In this document: in pieces, positions 1-11,046 of the stretch
How the letters are laid out: the number at the start of each line of letters is the position of its first letter
Numbering within the stretch: position 1 is the stretch's first letter
From: an uncultured Alphaproteobacteria bacterium
GTDB lineage: Bacteria > Pseudomonadota > Alphaproteobacteria > Geminicoccales > Geminicoccaceae
Assembly: GCA_937926445.1 (NCBI GenBank)
Contig: CALBAK010000046.1
Coordinates: 1 to 64,000 of the forward strand
DNA: 64,000 nt
Direction of reading: 5' to 3'
Made by a program: the position numbers and the translations under genes
The notes under the pieces: generated by a model
What the model saw: the letters and a program-made list of their open reading frames with translations, nothing else
Told to the model about the DNA's origin: nothing
The model's database searches: none

Positions 1-1046
1 CGCACGGCGTGCTGGGCCTGGGCGACCGCCATCCCGTAGCCCGGCACGACGATGACCTTTTGTGCGTTCTCCATGATGAACGCCGCGTCCTCGGCGGAGC
101 CGGCCTTGACCGTCTTGTCGCCGCTGTCCGCCGCCGCCGCACCCGTCTCCCCGAAGCCCCCCAGGATGACCGAGACGAAGGAGCGGTTCATCGCCCGGCA
201 CATGATGTAGGAGAGAATGGCACCCGAAGAGCCGACCAGGGCACCCGTGATGATCAACATCGGGTTCTGCAGCGTGAAGCCGATGCCGGCTGCGGCCCAT
301 CCCGAATAGCTGTTGAGCATCGAGACCACCACCGGCATGTCGGCACCGCCGATCGGGATGATGAGAAGCGCGCCGACGGCGAGAGCCAACAGCGTCATGA
401 GGAGGAAGGCGAGCCCGCTCTGGCTCACCATGAAGAGGAAGAGGAGGAACAGAATCGCGCCACCGATCGCGATATTGATCGCGTGGCGCGAGGGCAGGAG
501 GATCGGCCGGCTCGACATGGCGGCCGCGACGACGGGTTTGGCGAAACCCGGAATCAGCGCCTCGATGTTCGGCGGAAACTTGGCCTGGAGTTTGCCGAAG
601 GCGATCACCGAGCCCGTGAAGGTGATCGCACCGATGATCGTCCCGAGTCCCATCTCAAGAAGCGAGAGGGGCTTGATCGAGCCGTCCGGCCGCGTGATAC
701 CGAAGTCCTGCGGCTCGAGGAAAGCGCCCGCCGCCACGAAGACGGCCGCGAGGCCGACGAGCGAGTGGAACGCCGCCACGAGCTGCGGCATCGCAGTCAT
801 CTGGATGCGCTGGGCGATCGTGTAGCCCGTGGCACCGCCGAGGGCGATCGCGACCAGGATCGCCGCGTAGCCGCCCACGTTCGCCTGCGGCAGGGCCAGG
901 AGCGTGGTGAGGACGGCGAGCAGCATCCCGGCCATGCCGTAGCGATTGCCCATCCGGCTCGAGGCCGGCGAGGACAGACCGCGAAGGGCCAGGATGAAGC
1001 AGACGGCAGCGACGAGATAGCCGATCGCGGCGAGGTTCGCGGTCAT
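1..1046 (-). CDS. pntB: NAD(P) transhydrogenase subunit beta, C-terminus outside window
   Basis: Beta subunit of the proton-translocating transhydrogenase, which uses the proton gradient to reduce NADP+ with NADH at the inner membrane. The minus frame starts at the ATG complement at 1044-1046 and reads MTANLAAIGYLVAAVCFILA. About 348 residues are present, mostly alternating membrane helices, and the frame runs toward the NADP-binding domain III with the family segment VIVVPGYGMAVAQAQHAV at the window edge. The C-terminal ~115 residues expected for the family lie beyond position 1. It follows pntAB by 13 bases, so the three pnt genes form one operon. Identification is secure; the truncation is only the window border. 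Confidence 0.95.
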   Translation of the reverse strand, partial: MTANLAAIGYLVAAVCFILALRGLSSPASSRMGNRYGMAGMLLAVLTTLLALPQANVGGYAAILVAIALGGATGYTIAQRIQMTAMPQLVAAFHSLVGLAAVFVAAGAFLEPQDFGITRPDGSIKPLSLLEMGLGTIIGAITFTGSVIAFGKLQAKFPPNIEALIPGFAKPVVAAAMSSRPILLPSRHAINIAIGGAILFLLFLFMVSQSGLAFLLMTLLALAVGALLIIPIGGADMPVVVSMLNSYSGWAAAGIGFTLQNPMLIITGALVGSSGAILSYIMCRAMNRSFVSVILGGFGETGAAAADSGDKTVKAGSAEDAAFIMENAQKVIVVPGYGMAVAQAQHAV

Positions 1047-1059
1047 CGCTCCGCCTCCC

Positions 1060-1344
1060 TCAACCGCGCTTCTTGAACATCGCGAGCATTCGCTCGGTGA
1101 CGGCGAACCCGCCGAAGATGTTCACCGCCGCCAAGAGCGAAGCGAGAAACCCGAAGACGGCGGCGAGCCCACCCGCACCCGTGGCGATCAGCGCGCCCAC
1201 AATGATCACCGAGCTGATCGCGTTGGTGACCGACATGAGCGGCGTGTGCAAGGCGGGGGTGACCGACCAGACCACGTAGTAACCTACGAAGATAGCCAGC
1301 ACGAACACGATGAGATTGAAGATTGCCGGGTCGATGGCGGCCAT
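1060..1344 (-). CDS. pntAB: NAD(P) transhydrogenase subunit alpha part 2
   Basis: Small membrane part of the alpha subunit (94 residues), which in many alphaproteobacteria is a separate gene instead of being fused to the NAD-binding part. Three to four hydrophobic helices are visible (residues about 8-28, 35-58 and 60-80), with the family segments [19 protein letters not shown] and [16 protein letters not shown]. Together with PntB it forms the proton channel. It sits 14 bases after pntAA and 13 bases before pntB on the same strand, giving the order pntAA-pntAB-pntB. The split arrangement supports an alphaproteobacterial origin. Confidence 0.95.
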   Translation of the reverse strand: MAAIDPAIFNLIVFVLAIFVGYYVVWSVTPALHTPLMSVTNAISSVIIVGALIATGAGGLAAVFGFLASLLAAVNIFGGFAVTERMLAMFKKRG

Positions 1345-1358
1345 TGCTCGCTCCTCCC

Positions 1359-2480
1359 TCAGCTCTGCCCGACGAAGTTCGGATGCACGATCTCGCCGGC
1401 TCGAGTGAGGAGCGTGCCTTTGACCAAATCATCCTCGAGATTGATCGCGAGTTCGCCCTTCTTGCCGACGATGAGCTGAACGAAATTCATCAGGTTCTTA
1501 GCGTAGAGCAGCGAGGCGGCCGGCGCGAGCTTGGCCGGCAGGTTGCGGGCCCCGATCACCTGAACCCCGCCGATCTCGACCACCTCACCGGGCCGGCTGC
1601 CCTCGACGTTGCCGCCCGTCTCGGCCGCCATGTCGAGGATCACCGAGCCCGGCTTCATCGCTGCGACCATGGCCGCGGTCACGATCCGGGGCGCCTTGCG
1701 GCCCGGCACCTGAGCGGTCGTCACGACGATGTCCTGGCTCTTGAGGTGCTCCGCCACGATCCGGGCCTGCTCGGCCTGCTCTTCGGGCGTGAGCGGGCGG
1801 GCGTAGCCGCCCGCGGTCGCCGCGTCTTTCGGAATGAAGCCGACGAATTTGGCGCCAAGGCTCTCGATCTCCTCCTTGGCGGCCGGCCGCACGTCGGTCG
1901 CCGTGACGACGGCCCCCATCCGCTTGGCCGTCGCGATCGCCTGTAGCCCGGCCACACCCGCACCGATGACGAACACCTTGGCCGGCGTCACGGTCCCGGC
2001 CGCCGTCATCATCATGGGCAAGACCCTGCTGTAGGCCGCCATCGCTTCGACCATCGCTCGGTAGCCCGCGAGGTTCGCCTGGCTCGAGAGCACGTCCATC
2101 GCCTGAGCCCGGGTCGTCCGCGGCAGGAGCTCCAGGGCGAACGCGGTGATTCTACGCTCGGCGTAGGCTCGGACCTGGTCGCCGTTCATGTAGGGATCGA
2201 GCATCCCGATCAGGACCCTCTCTGGCCCTAGGGCCGCGAGCTCCTCGTCGAGCGGGCGCTGCACCTTGAGCAGGATCTCGGCGGCCAGCGCCTCGCCGGG
2301 GCCGTCCACCAGCCGAGCGCCGGCCTGCTCGTAGAGCTCGTCGGGAATGGCTGCACCCAGGCCCGCGCCGCGCTCGACCACGGGCTCGAGGCCCATGGCC
2401 TTGTAGCGTTTGACCGTCTCGGGCGTGGCCGCGACGCGCCGCTCGTGCTCCCGGCGCTCCTTGACGATGCCGATCCGCAT
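1359..2480 (-). CDS. pntAA: NAD(P) transhydrogenase subunit alpha part 1
   Basis: Soluble NAD(H)-binding domain I of the transhydrogenase, 373 residues. The start [20 protein letters not shown] matches the family N-terminus; the open frame continues 60 codons upstream but that part has no family character, so the ATG complement at 2478-2480 is chosen. The AlaDh/PNT N-terminal domain covers roughly residues 1-140 and the Rossmann domain follows, with [20 protein letters not shown] as the dinucleotide motif and [17 protein letters not shown] after it. It is the first gene of the pnt operon and is divergent from the RHH gene across about 180 bases that should hold the promoter. Confidence 0.95.
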   Translation of the reverse strand: MRIGIVKERREHERRVAATPETVKRYKAMGLEPVVERGAGLGAAIPDELYEQAGARLVDGPGEALAAEILLKVQRPLDEELAALGPERVLIGMLDPYMNGDQVRAYAERRITAFALELLPRTTRAQAMDVLSSQANLAGYRAMVEAMAAYSRVLPMMMTAAGTVTPAKVFVIGAGVAGLQAIATAKRMGAVVTATDVRPAAKEEIESLGAKFVGFIPKDAATAGGYARPLTPEEQAEQARIVAEHLKSQDIVVTTAQVPGRKAPRIVTAAMVAAMKPGSVILDMAAETGGNVEGSRPGEVVEIGGVQVIGARNLPAKLAPAASLLYAKNLMNFVQLIVGKKGELAINLEDDLVKGTLLTRAGEIVHPNFVGQS

Positions 2481-2658
2481 GGGCGCTCCGTTCCCGTCCT
2501 CGACCCCGCTTCCGCTGCGGCGGCCGTGTGCCCCACGCTGCTTAGGCAAGGAGGCGGCGCTCTGCAAGGCGACGGGTTGGCAGGCCGAACGGGCCGCCGC
2601 TAGACTGCGGTCGATTGGGATCGCAGAAGCCGTCGGCTGCGGGGTGAAGGGAGGGCCC

Positions 2659-2979
2659 ATGTGCCGGATCTACGCCGGGACGGACCCCAGGGACTACGAG
2701 CCCGTGACCCGCTCCGTCCGGCTGCACGGTGCCGTCACCAGCATCCGTCTCGAGGCGCGCTTCTGGGCCATCCTCGACCGGATGGCGGAGCTCGAAGGTG
2801 TGTCGACCCCTCGCTTCGTGGCGACCCTCTACGACGAGGTGCTGGAGCTCAACGGCGAGGTCCGGAACTTCGCCTCGCTGCTGCGTGTCGCCTGCGCGAC
2901 CTTTCTCGATCGCAACTCCCGCGGCGCCGGCGCGGAGGGGACCGGCCGGCGGGTCGATGCCGCGGCCGAGATGGTGTAG
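2659..2979 (+). CDS. ribbon-helix-helix (RHH_4) domain protein
   Basis: A 106-residue protein with the RHH_4 (PF13467) signature: TRSVRLHGAVTSIRLEARFW followed by ILDRMAELEGVSTPRFVATL. This family has the fold of MetJ/Arc-type DNA-binding proteins but its targets are generally unknown. The ATG at 2659 is chosen because the conserved block begins about 20 residues later and a GAAGGGAGG ribosome site lies just upstream. The gene is divergent from pntAA. It ends 79 bases before gloA, so it may be cotranscribed. A regulatory role is inferred from fold only. Confidence 0.82.
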   Translation: MCRIYAGTDPRDYEPVTRSVRLHGAVTSIRLEARFWAILDRMAELEGVSTPRFVATLYDEVLELNGEVRNFASLLRVACATFLDRNSRGAGAEGTGRRVDAAAEMV

Positions 2980-3058
2980 TAGCGCGCTAATACCACCGGC
3001 GCGACGCGGGCGTGTAAGGATTCCCTCCGTTCCAGACGCAGCGGCGGGAGCAAAGGCA

Positions 3059-3454
3059 ATGGCCAAGGCGATCCACATGATGATCCGGGTCCTCGATCTG
3101 GATCGCTCGATCGCGTTCTATCGGACCGCGCTCGGTCTCGAGCCCGCCGAAACCCTGGATTTCGAGACCTTCACCCTCGTCTACTTGCGCAACCCGGAGG
3201 CGGATTTCGAGGTCGAGCTCACGTTGAACAAGGGCCGAGCCGAACCCTACACGCACGGCGACGGTTACGGCCACATCGCCTTCTGTGTCGACGACCTCGA
3301 CCGCGAGCACCGGCGTCTGACCGAAGCGGGATTGGCACCGCAGCCGATCAAAGAATTCTTCCGCGACGGCGCGCTGCTCGCCAGGTTTTTCTTCGTTCAG
3401 GACCCTGACGGGTACAAGATCGAGGTCCTGCAACGTCACGGCCGCTACCGCTGA
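3059..3454 (+). CDS. gloA: lactoylglutathione lyase (glyoxalase I)
   Basis: Converts the methylglyoxal-glutathione hemithioacetal to S-lactoylglutathione in the cytoplasm. The 131-residue VOC protein carries the four expected metal ligands of the class: His in AIHMMIRVLDLDRSIAFY, Glu in FEVELTLN, His in YGHIAF and Glu in YKIEVLQ. The length matches bacterial nickel-type glyoxalase I. The ATG at 3059 follows a GGGAG site. It is a stand-alone detoxification gene between the RHH protein and the Tat/GMC pair, with 27 bases to the next start. Confidence 0.92.
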   Translation: MAKAIHMMIRVLDLDRSIAFYRTALGLEPAETLDFETFTLVYLRNPEADFEVELTLNKGRAEPYTHGDGYGHIAFCVDDLDREHRRLTEAGLAPQPIKEFFRDGALLARFFFVQDPDGYKIEVLQRHGRYR

Positions 3455-3481
3455 GCGGCCCTCGGATGGGGAGGCTCGCCA

Positions 3482-4036
3482 ATGAAGAAGATCCTGGATC
3501 GGCGGCTGTTCCTTCGAACGACCGCGACTGCCGCCGCGACCGTCGCCGCGGCCGGCGGGACCACGGTCATCGCCGCGAGCAACGGTGCTTGGGCGATGAC
3601 GCTCTCGTCGTTCGACGCCGCGACCGCTCGCGTCCTCCTGGTCATGACGCGCGACCTCTTCCCCCACGACATGTTGGGCGACGTCTACTACGCCGAGGTG
3701 GTCGAGAGCCTCGACAAGAAGGCCGAGGCCGATCCCGGCTTGGCCAAGACGATCGAGACGGGTGTGGCCGCCCTCGACCGGGCGACCGGGGTCCCCTGGC
3801 TGCAGCTCTCCCCCGGTGGTCGGACCGAGGTCCTGAAGTCGATAGAGAAGACGCCCTTCTTCCAAGCGGTCAAGGGCGAGACCGTCGTCGGGCTCTACAA
3901 CAACAAGCTGGTCTGGCACCATTTCGGCTATCAGGGGAGCTCGGCCGAGTTCGGCGGCTATCTGCACCGGGGCTTCCAGGACGCGGGCTGGACGCTAGAG
4001 CCGGACGCCGAAGCGAGCCCGCCGCCACCCGCCTGA
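3482..4036 (+). CDS. Tat-exported gluconate 2-dehydrogenase subunit 3-like protein
   Basis: A 184-residue protein with a twin-arginine signal (Arg7-Arg8 in LDRRLFLRT, then a hydrophobic stretch to about residue 38) and a body resembling the small subunit of membrane FAD dehydrogenases of the gluconate/sorbitol type (PF13618). In such complexes the small subunit carries the folded flavoprotein partner through the Tat pathway. The next gene, 43 bases downstream, is a GMC flavoprotein without its own signal, which fits that hitchhiking model. I see no cytochrome c subunit nearby, so the electron acceptor is unknown. Confidence 0.8.
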   Translation: MKKILDRRLFLRTTATAAATVAAAGGTTVIAASNGAWAMTLSSFDAATARVLLVMTRDLFPHDMLGDVYYAEVVESLDKKAEADPGLAKTIETGVAALDRATGVPWLQLSPGGRTEVLKSIEKTPFFQAVKGETVVGLYNNKLVWHHFGYQGSSAEFGGYLHRGFQDAGWTLEPDAEASPPPPA

Positions 4037-4079
4037 CGGCTCGTCGGCGAACCGAACGACACGAAGGGAGGCACGGAAG

Positions 4080-5648
4080 ATGGCACGGTACGAGCTGAGC
4101 GACGATTCGGTCGTCGTCGTGATCGGCAGCGGGGCGGGCGGTGGCACGCTCGCCAACGAGCTCTGCCAGAAGGGGATCAAGGTCATCCTTCTCGAAGCTG
4201 GCAAGCGGCTCTCGCCCGAGGAATTCGTCAACGACGAGTGGGCCGCCTTCGTCCAGACGGCTTGGCTCGACAAGCGCACGACGAGCGGCAGCTGGCGCGT
4301 GGCGCGCGATTTCCCGAACCTTCCCGCTTGGATCTGCAAGACCGTCGGCGGCTCCACCGTGCACTGGGCCGGAGCCTCGCTCCGGTTTCAGCCGCACGAA
4401 TTCAAGACCCGCACTGTCTACGGCGAGATCCCGGGGGCCACGCTCCTCGACTGGCCGATCGGCTACGAAGATCTCGAGCCTTATTACGATCGAGCCGAGA
4501 AAAAGATGGGGGTGACCCGTACGAACGGCATTCCCGGGTTGCCCGGCAACAACAATTTCCGCGTTATGTACACGGGCGCCAAGCGGCTCGGCTACAAGAC
4601 CGTTCACACCGGTCGGATGGCGATCAACAGTCGGGCCCGCGACGGTCGTTCGCACTGCCTGCAGATCGGCTTCTGCTTCCAGGGCTGCAAGTCGGCCGCC
4701 AAGTGGTCCACCCTCTACACCGAGATCCCGGCCGCCGAGGCGACCGGCAAGCTGGATCTGCGTACCGAGTGCCAGGCCCTGCAGATCCAACACGACGCCG
4801 CGGGCAAGATCACGGGCGTGCTATACGCCGACAAGGACGGTCGCCAGCACCTCCAGAAGGCTCGTATCGTCTGCATCGCCTGTAATTCGATCGAAAGCCC
4901 CCGCCTCCTCCTCAACTCTGCGTCGAGCAAATATCCGGACGGCCTCGCCAACTCGTCGGGTCAGGTCGGCCGCAACTACATGCGGCACACCACCGGGTCG
5001 GTCTACGCGACTTTCGACCGTCCGGTGTACATGTTCCGCGGCACGACCATGGCCGGCATCATCCAGGACGAGGCCGGTCACGACCCGAAGCGGGGCTTCG
5101 CCGGTGGCTACGAGCTCGAGACGCTCTCCTTGGGTCTGCCGTTTTTGGCCGCCTTCCTAGACCCGGGCGCGTGGGGCCGCGAATTCAGCCGCAAGCTCGA
5201 GGGCTATGCGCACATGGCCGGGATGTGGATCGTCGGCGAGGACATGCCGCAGGCCAGCAATCGGGTGACCCTGCATCCGACCGAGAAGGACCGCTTCGGG
5301 CTGCCGATCCCGAACGTCCATTTCGACGATCACCCGAACGACATCGCGATGCGGGCCCATGCCTATCGGCAAGGGGCGGCGGTCTACCTCGCTGCCGGGG
5401 CACGCGAGATTTACGAGGTGCCGCCCTACCCGAGCACCCACAATCTCGGCACGAACCGGATGAGCGCCCGGCCGCAGGACGGCGTCTGCAACGCCTTCGG
5501 CCAGACCTGGGACCACAAAAACCTGTTCATCTCGGACGGCAGCCAGTTCACGACCGGTGCCGCGGAGAACCCGACGCTCACCATCGTGGCGCTGGCGATC
5601 CGCCAGGCCGACTATCTCGCCGACCAGATGGCGAAGAACGCGATCTGA
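4080..5648 (+). CDS. GMC family FAD-dependent oxidoreductase
   Basis: A 522-residue flavoprotein of the glucose-methanol-choline family, related to the large subunit of periplasmic sugar/alcohol dehydrogenases. The FAD motif GSGAGGGTLANELCQKGIKV lies near residues 16-35. The C-terminal active-site region shows THNLGTNRMS (around residue 453) and AENPTLTIVALA (around 495), where the family has its catalytic His and Asn. It lacks a signal peptide and probably travels with the preceding Tat protein. The substrate cannot be read from the sequence. The start ATG at 4080 follows GAAGGGAGG. Confidence 0.88.
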   Translation: MARYELSDDSVVVVIGSGAGGGTLANELCQKGIKVILLEAGKRLSPEEFVNDEWAAFVQTAWLDKRTTSGSWRVARDFPNLPAWICKTVGGSTVHWAGASLRFQPHEFKTRTVYGEIPGATLLDWPIGYEDLEPYYDRAEKKMGVTRTNGIPGLPGNNNFRVMYTGAKRLGYKTVHTGRMAINSRARDGRSHCLQIGFCFQGCKSAAKWSTLYTEIPAAEATGKLDLRTECQALQIQHDAAGKITGVLYADKDGRQHLQKARIVCIACNSIESPRLLLNSASSKYPDGLANSSGQVGRNYMRHTTGSVYATFDRPVYMFRGTTMAGIIQDEAGHDPKRGFAGGYELETLSLGLPFLAAFLDPGAWGREFSRKLEGYAHMAGMWIVGEDMPQASNRVTLHPTEKDRFGLPIPNVHFDDHPNDIAMRAHAYRQGAAVYLAAGAREIYEVPPYPSTHNLGTNRMSARPQDGVCNAFGQTWDHKNLFISDGSQFTTGAAENPTLTIVALAIRQADYLADQMAKNAI

Positions 5649-5660
5649 CGCGGGGTGTAC

Positions 5661-5691
5661 GGGCCGGCGCCGCAGAGTGCCGGCTCGGCCC
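5661..5691 (+). terminator. possible terminator hairpin after the GMC gene
   Basis: GCCGGC arms at 5663-5668 and 5679-5684, with flanking GGGCC/GGCCC that can pair around a bulge. It lies between the GMC stop and the riboswitch. No T-run follows, so this is a weak call. Confidence 0.3.
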
Positions 5692-5749
5692 CGAACTCCC
5701 TCTCGCGGCTTGACCCGGCGAGCCGGTGCTCTACTCTCCCGTTCGGCCG

Positions 5750-5957
5750 AGGATCGCGCGTGGGAGAGTCCGCGCCGGGGTGACCCGAGCCGCGCGGCGC
5801 CGAAGGAGCAACCGCCCCGGAAACTCTCAGGCCGAAGGACCGCGCGCGAGCTGGCCCTCTGGAGAGCGGGTGCACCCGCACCCCACCGAAGGGGACATTC
5901 CGGGCCGGTGACGGCTTGGGATGGAATCTCTCAGGTCGTGGACAGAGGGGGCGAGCG
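5750..5957 (+). promoter_or_regulatory. tandem glycine riboswitch (two aptamers)
   Basis: Two consecutive glycine aptamers precede gcvT. Aptamer 1 has the core blocks GGAGAG (5762-5767), GCCGAAGGAGCAA (5799-5811) and CTCTCAGG (5824-5831), closed by a CGCGCG-rich P1 stem. Aptamer 2 has GGAGAG (5861-5866), ACCGAAGGGG (5885-5894) and CTCTCAGG (5928-5935), closed by CCCTCT with AGAGGG, and carries an extended P3b stem around 5896-5923. In this RNA class glycine binding normally turns on the glycine cleavage operon. Here it directly leads gcvT-gcvH-gcvP, so feed-forward induction by glycine is the expected role. Confidence 0.95.
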
Positions 5958-5958
5958 A

Positions 5959-5977
5959 CGCGACCGCTGTGGTCGCG
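5959..5977 (+). promoter_or_regulatory. hairpin between glycine riboswitch and gcvT (putative expression platform)
   Basis: Perfect 7-bp stem CGCGACC / GGTCGCG with loop GCTGT. There is no following T-run, so it is not a classic intrinsic terminator. The GGTCG arm (5971-5975) could instead pair with CGACC at 6000-6004, immediately before the gcvT GTG start. That alternative pairing suggests control of translation start rather than transcription, but this is inference. Confidence 0.5.
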
Positions 5978-6005
5978 CCGTTCGGGCTTCTGGAGGCCAC
6001 GACCG

Positions 6006-7100
6006 GTGAGCGATCTGCTCCGCACGCCCCTCTTCGACCTGCACCGCGAGCTCGGCGCCAAGCTCGTCGCCTTCGCCGGCTACGAGATGCCGGTGCAGTA
6101 CCGCGAAGGGATCGTCGCCGAGCACCGCTGGTGCCGCGAGCACGCGGCACTGTTCGACGTGTCGCACATGGGACAGATCGCGATCCGCGGCAAAGACGCG
6201 GCCATCGCGCTCGAGCGTCTGGTCCCTGCCGAGATCGCCGGCGTCGCCGAAGGTCGAGCGCGTTACACGGTCATGACAGCCGAGAACGGCGGGATCCTCG
6301 ATGATCTCATCCTCTCCAACGCTGGCGATCATCTTTTCCTGGTCGTGAACGCCGCCTGCAAGCGCGGCGATCTCGTGCACCTTCGTGCGCACCTCGAACC
6401 AGGCTGCGAGGTCGTCGAGCTCGCCGATCGTGCCCTGATCGCCCTCCAGGGACCGGAGGCCGAACGGGCTCTCTCCCGCCTGGCTCCGGGCTGCACGCGT
6501 CTCCGGTTCATGCAGACTGCGGAGATGCCGCTCCGCGGCGTCCGCTGTCGCGTCTCGCGGCTCGGCTACACCGGGGAGGACGGTTTCGAGATCTCCGTGC
6601 CCTCCGCCGAGGCGACCGGCCTCGCCCGAGCCCTCTTGGACAATCCGGAGGTGCGTCCGGCCGGGCTCGGTGCGCGCGATTCGCTGCGTTTGGAGGCCGG
6701 GCTCTGCCTCTACGGTCACGACATCGACCGGAGCACGACGCCCGTCGAGGCGGGCCTCGCCTGGACGATCGGCAAGCGCCGACGGGAGCGGGGCGGCTTC
6801 CCCGGTGCCCCGATCATCCTTCGCCAACTCGTCGAAGGTCCTCCGCGCAAGCTCGTGGGTATCCGGCCCGAGGGAAGGGCGCCCGCGCGGGAGGGCACGG
6901 AGATCGTCCAAGGCGGGGTCGTGGTCGGCCGCATCACGAGCGGCGGGTTCGGGCCGACCGTGGGAGGCCCGCTCGCCATGGGCTACGTTCCGACCGCCCT
7001 CGCGAACCCCGGAACGCCGCTCGGGCTCCGCATCCGCGGCCGCGACGAGCCCGCTCGGGTCACAGCTCTTCCCTTCGTGCCGCATCGCTACCACCGCTGA
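6006..7100 (+). CDS. gcvT: glycine cleavage system T protein (aminomethyltransferase)
   Basis: Transfers the methylene group from the aminomethyl-lipoyl arm of GcvH to tetrahydrofolate and releases ammonia. The 364-residue protein starts at GTG ([20 protein letters not shown]), 7 bases after a TGGAGG ribosome site; longer in-frame starts would run into the riboswitch. The family blocks [28 protein letters not shown] and [10 protein letters not shown] are present, followed by the GcvT C-terminal barrel ending in FVPHRYHR. It is the first gene of the riboswitch-controlled operon, with 22 bases to gcvH. Confidence 0.95.
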   Translation: MSDLLRTPLFDLHRELGAKLVAFAGYEMPVQYREGIVAEHRWCREHAALFDVSHMGQIAIRGKDAAIALERLVPAEIAGVAEGRARYTVMTAENGGILDDLILSNAGDHLFLVVNAACKRGDLVHLRAHLEPGCEVVELADRALIALQGPEAERALSRLAPGCTRLRFMQTAEMPLRGVRCRVSRLGYTGEDGFEISVPSAEATGLARALLDNPEVRPAGLGARDSLRLEAGLCLYGHDIDRSTTPVEAGLAWTIGKRRRERGGFPGAPIILRQLVEGPPRKLVGIRPEGRAPAREGTEIVQGGVVVGRITSGGFGPTVGGPLAMGYVPTALANPGTPLGLRIRGRDEPARVTALPFVPHRYHR

Positions 7101-7122
7101 GTTTTTTGCGAGGAGAAACAGG

Positions 7123-7497
7123 ATGCCGGTCTTCTACACGCGCGATCACGAATGGATTCGCGTCGAGAACGGGCTCGGCACGGTGGGCGTGTCGGAGCAT
7201 GCCCAGGAGCAGCTCGGCGACGTGGTCTATGTCGAGTTGCCGGAAGTCGGCCGGGTGGTGAAGGCGCACGAGCAGGTGGCCGTTGTCGAGAGCGTGAAGG
7301 CGGCCTCGGAAGTCTACAGCCCGGTGTCCGGCAAGGTGGTCGCCGTGAACACTGCACTGGCCGACAATCCCGCCCTGGTCAACGACGACGCCGAAGGTGC
7401 GGCCTGGTTCTACCGGATCGAGATCGGCGATCCTTCGGAGCTCTCCAGCCTCATGACCCCCGAGGCTTACGCAGACTATCTCGCCACGCTCGGCTGA
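7123..7497 (+). CDS. gcvH: glycine cleavage system H protein
   Basis: The 124-residue lipoyl carrier that shuttles the aminomethyl group between the P, T and L proteins. The lipoylation site is the Lys in [17 protein letters not shown]. The N-terminus [17 protein letters not shown] is typical and an AGGAG site lies 7 bases before the ATG. The gene is full length and 20 bases precede gcvP. Confidence 0.96.
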   Translation: MPVFYTRDHEWIRVENGLGTVGVSEHAQEQLGDVVYVELPEVGRVVKAHEQVAVVESVKAASEVYSPVSGKVVAVNTALADNPALVNDDAEGAAWFYRIEIGDPSELSSLMTPEAYADYLATLG

Positions 7498-7517
7498 CCG
7501 AACCACCGGAGCGCACC

Positions 7518-10412
<2,895 letters not shown>

Positions 10413-10422
10413 TCGGCCGCTC

Positions 10423-11046
10423 CGGTGCGGGGGTCGCTCGCTGCGCCGGTAGCTCCGGGCCGGATCTCGAGTCGGACCCCGCGATCACGCCGGCGTGCTG
10501 ACCCGGCCCATGGTAGCGGCCTCCGTAGCCCACAGTCGAGCCGAACTGCGCCGAGCGTGCCGTCGAGCTCCCCGAGCAGGTGCAATCAGCCGGCGCCGTC
10601 GGCACGATGTCTTGGGCACTTCGACGCCTGTCCACCGCATCGGGTCACCGGCCGCCGATCTTCCTTTGAGCACGCCGCCCGAAACCGCATCGCGCGGACG
10701 GCCCTGTATCGTCCAGCCATTTTTCCTTCGGAGCCGCCCGGGGGCTACGCCGGTGCGATGCGCGCTTTCCCAGCTCCGTCTCGCACCCTCGCCCTTCGAC
10801 CTTCCGATCGCGCGCGGCCCTTGCGCCGATCCGGCGACCATAGGCCAGACGTGCCTCTATGTGGTCGGCGTTCGACGGTCGCGCATTTCCGGGACCACAT
10901 ATGTCGGTCGGGGCCTCTGCTTCGAGATTTCTGGTCGATCCGCGATCGCACGCTTCTCCTCCAGGCCGAGCCGGCACCCCGCGACGTCTTCGGATCGACA
11001 TTTCCGACGAGGGCGCGTTCCGCGTGTCAGCGTCGCACCGGCTCGA
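10423..11046. other. 624-base stretch with no recognisable gene
   Basis: Between the gcvP hairpin and the convergent 5'-nucleotidase I see no reading frame on either strand with family-like sequence. The open frames there have the Arg/Pro/Ser-rich look of non-coding GC-rich DNA. An inverted repeat ATGTGGTC (around 10859-10866) and GACCACAT (around 10897-10904) is present. It may be gene debris too old to recognise. Confidence 0.5.
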
